Shown piece by piece: positions 44,869-53,308 of a stretch of 64,000 nt of DNA. Origin of the DNA: DATNPX01 sp036702975. GTDB taxonomy: Bacteria > Cyanobacteriota > Vampirovibrionia > Obscuribacterales > Obscuribacteraceae. The stretch lies in NCBI GenBank assembly GCA_036702975.1, contig DATNPX010000032.1:106280-170279 (forward strand), given 5' to 3'. The notes under the pieces were generated by a model, which did not search any database, was not told the DNA's origin, and saw only the letters and a program-made list of their open reading frames with translations. A program made the translations under genes and the position numbers. Position 1 is the first letter of the stretch. Every line of letters begins with the position of its first letter.

Positions 44869-45270
44869 TTAGCAGTGTAATCGATCAAACGGAGTGGCAC
44901 TACGGTTAACAACCATCAGGCGCTCTGTAAAACTTCGCACGCGTTCTCGAATTTTAAATAGTTCACGATTGGCGAAGATCCAGAACAATAGCCCATAGAC
45001 AAAGGTCACAAAGGTAATTTCCATCTGGCTGGACTCACCTTGGCCAGAAATTATTCTCACAGTCCCCTGAGCGAGCCAATTTGATACAAGCTGCTGCACA
45101 ACAGCTCCAAGAAGAGCTATCGTCTGCTCAAGCAAAAATGGTGCAAACTTCTCGCGTTTAATTTGTTCAGCGACAACCGGTCCTTCAACGCCAAACAATT
45201 GCGCTCTAGGCGGCTTGTATTGGTTCGACGTAATTCTCAACTGAATCCCGTTCCCATCACTGCAAGACAT
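44869..45270 (-). CDS. Small membrane-associated protein
   Basis: A 133-residue protein with one hydrophobic segment near residues 87-108 (ITFVTFVYGLLFWIFANRE) and an amphipathic helix before it (LLGAVVQQLVSNWL). The ATG at 45270 has GGAGAG well spaced upstream, preferred over a TTG at 45285. It sits between the yceI-like and tetR genes on the same strand. No family is recognised. Confidence 0.6.
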   Translation of the reverse strand: MSCSDGNGIQLRITSNQYKPPRAQLFGVEGPVVAEQIKREKFAPFLLEQTIALLGAVVQQLVSNWLAQGTVRIISGQGESSQMEITFVTFVYGLLFWIFANRELFKIRERVRSFTERLMVVNRSATPFDRLHC

Positions 45271-45318
45271 AATAGAACTCTCCAAATAATCAAATAAGTA
45301 AATAGCCCAACAAATCGC

Positions 45319-46020
45319 TTACGGCTGGGGAACATCGCAACTCGCTAGTGCAACGCGATAGTTGAACATTTTTTTGTCGTGTCCAAAGCGCCTAAACGGA
45401 GTGTTTGGGGTAGACGTATTAGCGGAATTGATTAGCTCTATATTCAACGTGACTTGGACTTTGTCACCGACCAACGCTCCGCCTTTATCGAAAAAGCCGA
45501 TAGATATGCCGAAATCCTTACGGTCCAACTGCGTTGAAGCAGATGCAATCAACCGCTTCTCCCCATCGAGCGAGACAATTTCCTTCAAAGGTTGGGCGTT
45601 AAGGTCTATTTCGCGTGCATAGCCATGCATTGAAATAAGACCTTTGATTTTGAAGGCACCACCGTCCTCCGGAACTATCTTTTCCGATTTAAAAGTGATG
45701 TTCGGAAACTCAGCGACATCGAAGAAGTGCTTGCTGCGCAGATGTTCATCTCTCTTATTCTGCTTAGTATCAATGCTTTGCGTTTCGATAGAGGCTTCAA
45801 CAGTAGAATCGCGGAGATTCTTTCCATCATATATAACCGTCCCAGCAACCTTATTAAACCGCCCAGAAATCGTCTCCCAGGACAAATGCTTCACCTTGAA
45901 TGTGACGGCAGATTGCGCCGAATCGATGGTCCACACATTAGAATTAGCCGCAAACGTCGGCGTGATAGCGAGAACCCAGGTCGCTAAAACAGCCGAAATT
46001 TTTTTTGTCATCTTTATCAT
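45319..46020 (-). CDS. YceI-family secreted lipid-binding protein
   Basis: A 233-residue protein with a signal peptide (KKISAVLATWVLAITPTFAA). The YceI fold is recognisable in VWTIDSAQSAVTFKVKHL, GRFNKVAGTV, DEHLRSKHFFDVAEFPNITF and FGISIGFFDKGGALVGD. YceI proteins form a lipocalin-like barrel that binds polyisoprenoid lipids in the periplasm. ATG 46020 is chosen for its AAGGAG. The gene heads the tetR-containing run, and its promoter overlaps an inverted repeat. Confidence 0.9.
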   Translation of the reverse strand: MIKMTKKISAVLATWVLAITPTFAANSNVWTIDSAQSAVTFKVKHLSWETISGRFNKVAGTVIYDGKNLRDSTVEASIETQSIDTKQNKRDEHLRSKHFFDVAEFPNITFKSEKIVPEDGGAFKIKGLISMHGYAREIDLNAQPLKEIVSLDGEKRLIASASTQLDRKDFGISIGFFDKGGALVGDKVQVTLNIELINSANTSTPNTPFRRFGHDKKMFNYRVALASCDVPQP

Positions 46021-46117
46021 CGTGGTTCTCCTTGTTGAACCAATGGATTTGAGTTCGCTTGCTTTCAGGTCCGAATACCGCGCCCAGTCAACTCGAACAA
46101 ACCGCAAATCCACAACA

Positions 46118-46147
46118 AGAATAATGAATGAATTCATTTATTGTCAA
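46118..46147 (-). promoter_or_regulatory. Candidate sigma-70 promoter of the yceI-tetR unit
   Basis: On the minus strand TTGACA is followed after 18 bases by TATTCT (17 bases to TTATTC). The spacer is filled by one arm of the operator-like inverted repeat. Confidence 0.65.
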
Positions 46148-46172
46148 TACTAATAAATGAATTCATTCATTA
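46122..46172. promoter_or_regulatory. Paired operator-like inverted repeat
   Basis: Two 20-bp sequences (46122-46141 and 46153-46172) are exact reverse complements, separated by 11 bases. Each contains the palindrome AATGAATTCATT. One arm lies between -35 and -10, the other just upstream of -35, which is typical for a TetR-type operator. Confidence 0.75.
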
Positions 46173-46243
46173 AAATCGAGTAACGCCTGGTCTCGCTTTT
46201 GTTTCTAGTAGAATTCAGAACAGACGGCGTTTTTGACGGAAAT

Positions 46244-47113
46244 ATGACTACTGATACCAAAAGACTGAAGGCTGAAGAACAGCAACAGAGTGACGAAATC
46301 GCGGAAAAGGAAAGCCTACTTCTTCAGACCCTCGAAAAGACAGGCAAATTGATCGTGGCCTACTCCGGTGGAGTGGATAGCTCGCTGCTCGCTTACTACG
46401 CGCGCAAGGTTCTTGGCAAAAACGCCAAGATCGTCATTGCAGTGTCTCCTTCGCTCGCCCAGCACGAATTGGACGCGGCCAGATCTCAAGCCATTTCTTT
46501 CAATTGGGAGCTCATTGAAATCCAAACTGACGAGGTTGATAATCCCGAATACCAGCGCAACGACCAAATGCGCTGTTACTTTTGCAAGAGTACGCTTTTT
46601 ACCGTTCTTGACCGCCTAGTGGTTGATTGGAACTTCAACCATATCGCCTACGGAGCAAATGTGGATGATCTGAAAGATTTTCGTCCCGGACACAAAGCAG
46701 CAAGAGAATTTAAAGTGCTGAGTCCCCTGCAAACAGCCAATTTAAGCAAAGCGGAAATAAGAACATTGGCACAACGGGCAGGGCTACCGTCATGGAACCG
46801 TCCTCAGGCAGCCTGCTTAGCGTCTCGCTTCCCAACCTGGCAGCCCGTTACAGTAAATCTTCTCAGCAAGGTAGAAAGAGCTGAGGATTATCTACACCAA
46901 CTTGGATTCACGCAAGTTCGAGTCAGACATTACGAACATACCGCGCGCATTGAGTTGTCTCAAGAAGAACTACCACGGCTGCTGACCGATAGCGCCATAC
47001 AAAAGTTGCTCATAAAGCAATTGAAGAGCTTGGGCTATGAGCACATTACAATTGACCTGGAAGGATATAAACAAGGTTCCTCCAATCGGCTAAGCAATTC
47101 CGTGGAAAAGTGA
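46244..47113 (+). CDS. larE: ATP-dependent sulfur transferase LarE
   Basis: Supplies sulfur to the nickel-pincer cofactor of lactate racemase. The 289-residue protein has the PP-loop SGGVDSS near residue 40. Cys residues are at C111 and C114 (RCYFCKS) and C191 (QAACLASRFP). In L. plantarum LarE the last Cys is sacrificed as the sulfur donor; three-Cys versions have been reported to bind a 4Fe-4S cluster instead, so the mechanism here could be either. ATG 46244 is chosen for its GGAAAT spacing. It precedes larB on the same strand. Confidence 0.92.
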   Translation: MTTDTKRLKAEEQQQSDEIAEKESLLLQTLEKTGKLIVAYSGGVDSSLLAYYARKVLGKNAKIVIAVSPSLAQHELDAARSQAISFNWELIEIQTDEVDNPEYQRNDQMRCYFCKSTLFTVLDRLVVDWNFNHIAYGANVDDLKDFRPGHKAAREFKVLSPLQTANLSKAEIRTLAQRAGLPSWNRPQAACLASRFPTWQPVTVNLLSKVERAEDYLHQLGFTQVRVRHYEHTARIELSQEELPRLLTDSAIQKLLIKQLKSLGYEHITIDLEGYKQGSSNRLSNSVEK

Positions 47114-47183
47114 TACTGACTTTTTTGCGGAACATCGATCGACTAATTCGTTTTACAGTGCGCGGGAAAAACTCCACTAAATA

Positions 47184-47960
47184 ATGGACACAACGGAACT
47201 CAAAGGACTGCTCAAAAGCGTTGCCACCGGCACGGTTGCGCCGGAATTAGCTTTCGAAATTTTAAAAACATCGACCTATACAGATATCGAGTTTGCCAAA
47301 GTCGACACCTACCGCAAGCTGAGACAGGGAATTCCAGAAGTTATCTTCGGACCAGGGAAAACAGCGCTTCAGATTGCGAAGATTGCCGCAGTTCTTTTAC
47401 AGCATCACAACATAGTTGTAGCAGCAAAAGTTGAGCCATCAGTGGCATCAGAAGTGCTCGCAACTATGCAAGCCGGCCGCTATGACGAAACAGCGCGCAT
47501 GCTTGTGTTCGGTGAACTTCCGGCAACCAAGGTAAGTGACAACGTATGTGTAGTTACAGCTGGTACGGCAGACGTACCGGTGGCCGAAGAAGCGGCTCTC
47601 TATTTGGCGGCGAGTGGTATTACCGTGCAGAAAATTTTCGACGTAGGCGTCGCCGGAATCCATCGGTTGTTTCCTCATCTACAGCGACTAAGAGAATGTA
47701 CTGCCGTTATCGTCATCGCCGGCATGGACGGCGCTTTAGCGAGTGTCATCGGAGGATTGACCGATGTTCCCGTCATTGCAGTTCCCACCTCTGTTGGCTA
47801 CGGAGCGAGTTATTTAGGACTCTCCGCTTTGCTTGCGATGTTGAATAGCTGTGCCGCCGGTCTCACCGTCGTAAATATAGATAATGGTTTTGGAGCAGCA
47901 GTAGCAGCGCTTAGAATTATCGGCAAAAAGTCTGACAGTGGCAGTATGGCTGATAAATGA
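47184..47960 (+). CDS. larB: Pyridinium-3,5-biscarboxylic acid mononucleotide synthase LarB
   Basis: Carboxylates nicotinic acid adenine dinucleotide in nickel-pincer cofactor biosynthesis. The 258-residue protein is homologous to PurE at its C-terminus: TAGTADVPVAEEAALYL, VIAGMDGALASVIGGL, and VPTSVGYGASYLGLSALLAM, followed by a conserved Cys (NSCAAGLTVVN). The N-terminus carries RQGIPEVIFGPGK. It follows larE by 70 bases. The other cofactor gene larC and the racemase larA are not in the window. The palindromic repeat is 36 bases beyond its stop. Confidence 0.93.
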   Translation: MDTTELKGLLKSVATGTVAPELAFEILKTSTYTDIEFAKVDTYRKLRQGIPEVIFGPGKTALQIAKIAAVLLQHHNIVVAAKVEPSVASEVLATMQAGRYDETARMLVFGELPATKVSDNVCVVTAGTADVPVAEEAALYLAASGITVQKIFDVGVAGIHRLFPHLQRLRECTAVIVIAGMDGALASVIGGLTDVPVIAVPTSVGYGASYLGLSALLAMLNSCAAGLTVVNIDNGFGAAVAALRIIGKKSDSGSMADK

Positions 47961-47995
47961 TTCCCCTTGAGGGCTCAGGCATAACTGTAGGTATG

Positions 47996-48027
47996 AAAAA
48001 GTTGAACCGATATCGGTTCAACTTTTT
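47996..48027. repeat. Dispersed palindrome, copy 5 (after larB)
   Basis: A perfect 32-bp element (A5, 22-bp core, T5) 36 bases past the larB stop, in the position of an intrinsic terminator. Confidence 0.95.
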
Positions 48028-48118
48028 GATGTAAAGGTTTGGTCCACACAACAAAATCGGTGGAACCAAGATGTAGTAAGCTTGCGCCCTTGACTCTTCA
48101 TCACCACGTGTTGGGCCC

Positions 48119-48859
48119 GTGCTACAAATTAAATCCAAAACAGCGTTCACAGTAGGTGCTTTTGGCATTGAAATTTTGCTGTTTTTGGCAATAGGCTGGC
48201 CCACTAAGGCTGAAGCACAAACTAACGCTCCAGTTCACACAGCCAAGATTGATCATTCTCGCAGTTTGCACAAGGTCGAACACATTCTAGTTGATGACAC
48301 AAAAAGGGATTTGACGTTCGAATCGTTCTACAAAGATTTGACAATAGCGGCACAAAGACGTGACAGAAAATTCTTGATTGAGGTTCTTTCCCCAGATGTG
48401 TCAATGAATCTTGGCGGCGCCCGAGGAGAAAAGGCATTTCTAGAAGAATGGCAGAATCTATCCCCAGACAGCGCATTCTGGCCGCGTCTGAACAAAGTAC
48501 TTTCGCATGGTGCACAGTATGATTCCGAGTCCGAAGAATTTCATGCACCAGCTATCTCATTTGAAGACAGTCATAGTGAGCTTCCTCAGTGCATAGCATG
48601 GAATCGGCTTGCCGCACTTAGATCGAAACCAGAGAAAAATGCGACACCACTGAAGTCAGTATTTAATGAACAGCTTACGGTGGTGGACCCAAAAGAGCCT
48701 GAGCCAATAACAGCTGCATGGATCAAGGCGAAAAGCAGAGACGGCACTATCGGATTCGTAAGCAGTAGTGATGTTTATGGAGCATACGACGAATTTATCG
48801 TCTTCGCTAAGCGCAACCGCAAATGGTGCATCACCTGGTTCGGATACGCTGGACTATAA
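48119..48859 (+). CDS. Secreted protein with SH3-like C-terminus
   Basis: A 246-residue product with a GTG start and signal peptide (FTVGAFGIEILLFLAIGWP). The middle (TFESFYKDLTIAAQRRDRKF, then LIEVLSPDVSMNLGG) resembles an uncharacterised domain with aligned Arg-Asp and Gly-Gly. The C-terminal third (LRSKPEKNATPL, TAAWIKAKSRDGTIGFVSSS) looks like a bacterial SH3-like fold used for wall binding. The start is uncertain, with no clear ribosome-binding site. Confidence 0.55.
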   Translation: MLQIKSKTAFTVGAFGIEILLFLAIGWPTKAEAQTNAPVHTAKIDHSRSLHKVEHILVDDTKRDLTFESFYKDLTIAAQRRDRKFLIEVLSPDVSMNLGGARGEKAFLEEWQNLSPDSAFWPRLNKVLSHGAQYDSESEEFHAPAISFEDSHSELPQCIAWNRLAALRSKPEKNATPLKSVFNEQLTVVDPKEPEPITAAWIKAKSRDGTIGFVSSSDVYGAYDEFIVFAKRNRKWCITWFGYAGL

Positions 48860-48950
48860 ACCAACCATAAAGCCTCAGATTCCCCGTCTGCGGACTAGCA
48901 TTAAGGCGAATTCGAACTCAAAAGGCACCCGTACCGGCTCCGAACCGAAC

Positions 48951-48980
48951 TAAACTAAACTAAACTAAACTAAACTAAAC
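48951..48980. repeat. Pentanucleotide repeat (TAAAC x6)
   Basis: Six perfect TAAAC units in the gap between the secreted-protein gene and the M1 aminopeptidase gene, which converge on it. A Pro/Ala-like C-rich repeat (CACCGCCCAACCCACCGCAG) follows directly. Confidence 0.92.
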
Positions 48981-49050
48981 CACCGCCCAACCCACCGCAG
49001 CCCACCGACATAGCACGCCCTAAAGCAGTTCGAATGCGGGCACTAGGCTT

Positions 49051-51864
49051 CTATTGCTTTAGGTCAAAGGTATCGTGATTGACAACCCATTGCCGTACAC
49101 GATTGGCATAACGCTCCTCATACAGGACGCTGATGTGGACATCTTCCAATGCACGCGCCAAGGTGGACTCTCCAAACGGTACCTTGTGAGTGGCGAAGAA
49201 GCTCTTCAACTCTTGCTCGTCACTCTTCCGGTGGAAGTACATGCATGCACCTGCAACATGTCGCATACTCGTTGGCGGAAATTGTTTCACGAGCTTTGTC
49301 CAATTTGTTTTGGTGAATTCCCAAGCCTGATGTTGCGTATCAAAATGCTCTAATAGACTACCAAGAATCGAGGGGGCGTCCTGACCGCGAATTTGACCGC
49401 TGACAATCAGAGCGAGAACCTTCGACACTATCTCTGGTTTTCTAAAGTGAGTCAAAGATTGCAAAAATCGCTTCTCGTCTTCTGGTGCTTTAGCTAATTT
49501 CCAAGCCGCGATCATCTCATCATACTCGGCGTCCGACCCGTTGAATGCTACAGCAGTGAGCATGGCTGTGACTACGTCCGGACTGACGCTCTTCGAATCC
49601 TGCATGTAACGGTGATACTTCTCGAATGCTTCGTCGATGGTCTTTTTGTCTTGACCATAAGTGCCAAGCTGCGTAAGCACCTCGGACCGAAGATCTTTGT
49701 TCAATTCAGGTTCGCCATCCTTAGCATCCCAACCCAATCGGTCTTTCAATGGCGACAAGTGCACTTGAACAAATCTTTGATAAGCAGGCACAGATCCTGC
49801 ATCCATTGAAGGATAAGGCAGATAAAAGAGCCGAACCAAGTTAAGTAGAACGAGCGGATCGTTTTCGTCTTTAACCTTCAATAACAGGTTAAGCAGATTC
49901 TCCACTGGAATCTTGCCTGAAACAGCGAGTGCGTGAGTGTCAGAGATAAAGGACAGCCGCTCTTCGGCCGACAGTTGCGCAAATTTCGCACAGATAGTTT
50001 GAAAATCTTGTTGTGCATACATTACGCGATAGAATCCGCTGCCATCTTTGTTGGCAAATGCTGCGTCTTTCAGATCGCCCGCTTCCAAACTGCCTTGCGC
50101 TTCAGTGAACAACTTAGTCTGCACTTTCTGCTCTGCGGACGTGAATGTAGATGCAGGTGTCGACACTGACTGAGATTGAGATTGAGATTGAGATTGGGAT
50201 TGGGATTGGGATTGGGATGGCTGAAGCTGCGATTGCAGAGGGTGGAAGGTTATCGGAATTTGCCAAAGCGCCTTACTGCTCGGAGCATCCGAAGCAGCAA
50301 AGAATCGCTTCTGCTCTAGCTTAATCTCTCTGTCAGGAGACTGCTGGGTAATAGCCAACAATGGGAAGCCCGGCTGGTAGACCCAAGGTTTCATAAGCTC
50401 CAACACTGGCACACTGCTACCGGTAGCGGTGGCAATAGCATCCCACAGCTCTTCTGTTTTAGCATTGCCGAAAGCGTGACTAGAAAGATAATCGTGGATG
50501 CCTTTCTGGAAAGTCTCTTCCCCGACAAAGACCTCCAGCATCCGTAGAATCGAAGCCCCTTTTTCATAGGTGATGCCATCGAACATTTCAATAGCATCAG
50601 AAGGATTGGCGACATGGGCATGAATAGGGCGAGTCGATTGCAGCTGATCGTCTCCCATCGCGAAATTTCGCGTTTCAACCGACCGAGCCAAAGCCCGCCA
50701 CTCGGGACGAATTGTGTTGACTGTCTTAGTGGCCATCCAAGTAGCGAAGGCTTCATTGAGCCACAGGTCATCCCACCACTGCATAGTAACAAGATCGCCG
50801 AACCATTGATGCGCCATTTCGTGCGCTTCAATGCCCGCAATCACGCGTTTCAAAAAGTTGGTTCCTGTCTTTGAGTCCAAGAGCAAACGAGATTCGCGGA
50901 AGGTAATTGCTCCCAGATTTTCCATTGCTCCGGCCCCGAAATCAGGAAGAGCGATTAGATCCAATTTTTTGCCCGGATAGGGAATCCCGAAATATTTCTC
51001 CTGCACCGGCAAGATTTCGACGGCTGTGTTCAGTGCACACTCCGCCAGTGACTCTTTGCCAGGAGTGGTCCACACCGTAATGGGAATTCCATTAGCAGTT
51101 TTCGATTGGCTCGCTTTCAGGTCGCCCACAATCAATGCCACCAAATATGATGACATAACCGGCGTTTTATCAAATGCGACGACCTTCTTGCCGTTGCCCT
51201 GCCGCTCAATCTTCGCAACTGGAGCGTTGGAGATTACCGTATACTGCGGGTCGACGATAGCCGTTATTTGGAAAGTCGATTTGAATGCGGGCTCGTCGAA
51301 GCTGGGGAACATACGGCGAGCATCCGTGGGTTCCATCTGCGTGACAAACATGTACTTGGTCGAACCTTTCTCGTCGACGTAGGCAGATCTATAGAATCCG
51401 CGCAACTGATCGTTCAAAGAGCCCTTGAATCGCAAATTTAAAACATACTGTCCCGGTGCCAACTGCGATTTGAAAGATAAGCGCGCTTGTTCTTTGGCAG
51501 CCTCCAGTTGAACAGTGGCATTCTGCAATCCATCCTTCGGAGTTCTTATGCTCGCTTCTGAAATTGTCAGGTCGGCTGCGTTGAGCACAATCACACTCGT
51601 TTGTGCTGAGATAGTAATGTTGATATTGGCAGTGCCCTTAAACGTAAATGACTTGGCATCAGGTTCGAAAGTCAGAGCATAGTTTGTTGGTCTGACAGAT
51701 AATGGCAACCGTGCAGAATCCTGTTCTACGGGTTTTGAGTTAGCAGAAGCCGAAACCGCCGCTGCAACGGTATCGCTACCTTTTGCACTGCTAGGCCGAC
51801 TAGAGGTGATGCTGGCGAGCATTGAGAAGAGGCAAAGAGATGAACAAATCTTGCGAAAATTCAT
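49051..51864 (-). CDS. pepN: M1-family aminopeptidase, secreted
   Basis: A 937-residue zinc aminopeptidase. The substrate-binding GAMEN motif is at 312-316, HEMAH at 348-352 with the third ligand Glu (NEAFA) near 371. The N-terminus has a signal peptide (ICSSLCLFSMLASITSS). A (Gln-Ser)n run sits near residues 575-605 between the catalytic and C-terminal helical domains; it is encoded by a hexanucleotide repeat. AAGGAAG precedes ATG 51864. The pepN symbol is by family only. Confidence 0.92.
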   Translation of the reverse strand: MNFRKICSSLCLFSMLASITSSRPSSAKGSDTVAAAVSASANSKPVEQDSARLPLSVRPTNYALTFEPDAKSFTFKGTANINITISAQTSVIVLNAADLTISEASIRTPKDGLQNATVQLEAAKEQARLSFKSQLAPGQYVLNLRFKGSLNDQLRGFYRSAYVDEKGSTKYMFVTQMEPTDARRMFPSFDEPAFKSTFQITAIVDPQYTVISNAPVAKIERQGNGKKVVAFDKTPVMSSYLVALIVGDLKASQSKTANGIPITVWTTPGKESLAECALNTAVEILPVQEKYFGIPYPGKKLDLIALPDFGAGAMENLGAITFRESRLLLDSKTGTNFLKRVIAGIEAHEMAHQWFGDLVTMQWWDDLWLNEAFATWMATKTVNTIRPEWRALARSVETRNFAMGDDQLQSTRPIHAHVANPSDAIEMFDGITYEKGASILRMLEVFVGEETFQKGIHDYLSSHAFGNAKTEELWDAIATATGSSVPVLELMKPWVYQPGFPLLAITQQSPDREIKLEQKRFFAASDAPSSKALWQIPITFHPLQSQLQPSQSQSQSQSQSQSQSQSVSTPASTFTSAEQKVQTKLFTEAQGSLEAGDLKDAAFANKDGSGFYRVMYAQQDFQTICAKFAQLSAEERLSFISDTHALAVSGKIPVENLLNLLLKVKDENDPLVLLNLVRLFYLPYPSMDAGSVPAYQRFVQVHLSPLKDRLGWDAKDGEPELNKDLRSEVLTQLGTYGQDKKTIDEAFEKYHRYMQDSKSVSPDVVTAMLTAVAFNGSDAEYDEMIAAWKLAKAPEDEKRFLQSLTHFRKPEIVSKVLALIVSGQIRGQDAPSILGSLLEHFDTQHQAWEFTKTNWTKLVKQFPPTSMRHVAGACMYFHRKSDEQELKSFFATHKVPFGESTLARALEDVHISVLYEERYANRVRQWVVNHDTFDLKQ
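50166..50219. repeat. Hexanucleotide repeat inside the aminopeptidase gene
   Basis: About nine tandem hexamers (GAGATT/GGGATT on the plus strand) encode the alternating Gln-Ser linker. Length changes would be in frame and would lengthen or shorten the linker only. Confidence 0.85.
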
Positions 51865-51942
51865 GTGGATTCTTCCTTTGAACGTTGCAGAAGTCTGACG
51901 TCCGGCACGACACTTAATCAAAACGGCAGCGCAGGTGGGACT

Positions 51943-51974
51943 AAAAAGTTGAACCGATATCGGTTCAACTTTTT
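51943..51974. repeat. Dispersed palindrome, copy 6
   Basis: A perfect 32-bp element between the alcohol dehydrogenase stop (52054, minus strand) and the aminopeptidase start; about 80 bases past that stop. Confidence 0.95.
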
Positions 51975-52053
51975 AAAGAGAGACAGTGATTATATTCGGT
52001 CCGCCTACAGAGAACGATGAGGACCAAGTTATCAAAGTCCATCCGGCACCGCG

Positions 52054-53106
52054 TCAGTACTCAAGAACGACCCGAAATCTCGCCGCACCACTCATCATTC
52101 TTTCGTAAGCTTCTGCTGCTTTCTTAAATGGATACTTCTCAATCATTGGTCGCACATTATTGCGGGCTGAGAACCGCATGCAATCCTCAGAGTCTGCGGC
52201 AGTTCCGCTTGGCCAACCGACAATCGATTTTCGTTGTCCGATTAACTGGACTGGTGCAACATTCAATGGTTCGAAACCGGCGCCGACAATCACTAGCTTT
52301 CCGTCCACCGCCAGCGCGTCGGCCCATGGACTCATCGCTTTCGAACTCGTAACGGTCGCGAGTATAACCTTCGCCCCACCAGCCTTCTTCAAGGTAGCGA
52401 TAGCACCATCTTTGTCTGAATTGATGTAAATGTCAGCGCCCAGACTCTTTGCAAATTGCGACTTTTCATCGCCTCGGGCAATGGCAACTGTCTGATAGCC
52501 CATCTTGCTCGCAAATTGCACACCAAGATGTCCCAACCCACCTATACCGAGCACAGCCACAATGTCACCGGCCCTGGCACCGGCATGACGAAGGGCGTTG
52601 AAGGTTGTGACACCAGCGCACAACAATGGAGCGGCATCAATTGAACTCAGTCCAGCTGGAACCAGTGCGCAAGCTTTTTCGGAGAACGACGCGTACTCCG
52701 CATAACCGCCGTCACATGTAATGCCTGGCGTCTCCAACTTCTCGCAAGTGATGAAGTCACCATTGCGGCAGGACGTGCAATGACCGCAATGCCCGCCGTG
52801 CCAACCTACTCCGACGCGGTCGCCAACTTTCAGCCGGGTGACTTCCGGTCCGACAGCGTCAACTACGCCGACGATTTCGTGACCAGGTACAACCGGATAT
52901 TTAAGCCCAGGGAATTGACCACCAACAGAAAAACTGTCACTGTGACATACACCGCAAGCTTCCAGCCGCAATCGAACGAAGTCGCGCTGCGGTTTCGGAT
53001 AAGTTCGTTCTTCGATATTAAATGCCGAATTTGCCTTCGTGAGTACTGTCGCCAGACCACTTTTCGAACCAGTTTGCATCGCTGCATTTGTCACACTCTG
53101 ACTCAT
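52054..53106 (-). CDS. Zinc-dependent alcohol dehydrogenase
   Basis: A 350-residue NAD(P)-dependent dehydrogenase. The catalytic zinc site is in CGVCHSD with GHEIVG, the structural zinc site is CGHCTSCRNGDFITC, and the nucleotide fold is LGIGGLGHLGVQFA. The group matches cinnamyl alcohol/AdhA-like enzymes. ATG 53106 follows GAGGGC at good spacing. Substrate specificity is not clear. A palindromic repeat follows its stop. Confidence 0.93.
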   Translation of the reverse strand: MSQSVTNAAMQTGSKSGLATVLTKANSAFNIEERTYPKPQRDFVRLRLEACGVCHSDSFSVGGQFPGLKYPVVPGHEIVGVVDAVGPEVTRLKVGDRVGVGWHGGHCGHCTSCRNGDFITCEKLETPGITCDGGYAEYASFSEKACALVPAGLSSIDAAPLLCAGVTTFNALRHAGARAGDIVAVLGIGGLGHLGVQFASKMGYQTVAIARGDEKSQFAKSLGADIYINSDKDGAIATLKKAGGAKVILATVTSSKAMSPWADALAVDGKLVIVGAGFEPLNVAPVQLIGQRKSIVGWPSGTAADSEDCMRFSARNNVRPMIEKYPFKKAAEAYERMMSGAARFRVVLEY

Positions 53107-53236
53107 CGCTGTGCCCTCGTTGAACCTTGACGAACTGCAAAGCATATTGCATTTCTTGCGAATCAAGCAATGATATGCCGGGTGCCAGACAAAAGACTCC
53201 GGTTAAACCCAAAAATGTGGCTAAACGAACCTTAGC

Positions 53237-53292
53237 TGACCGAATGTGCCTGACCGAATGTATCTGACCGAATGTATCTGACCGAATGCGGC
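53237..53292. repeat. 14-bp tandem repeat, four units
   Basis: Four units of TGACCGAATGTATC with variation in the last four bases (GTGCC, GTATC twice, GCGGC). They lie 17 bases past the DUF1501 stop, in the gap before the alcohol dehydrogenase gene. Confidence 0.9.
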
Positions 53293-53308
53293 GGCTAGGG
53301 GCTAGTGG

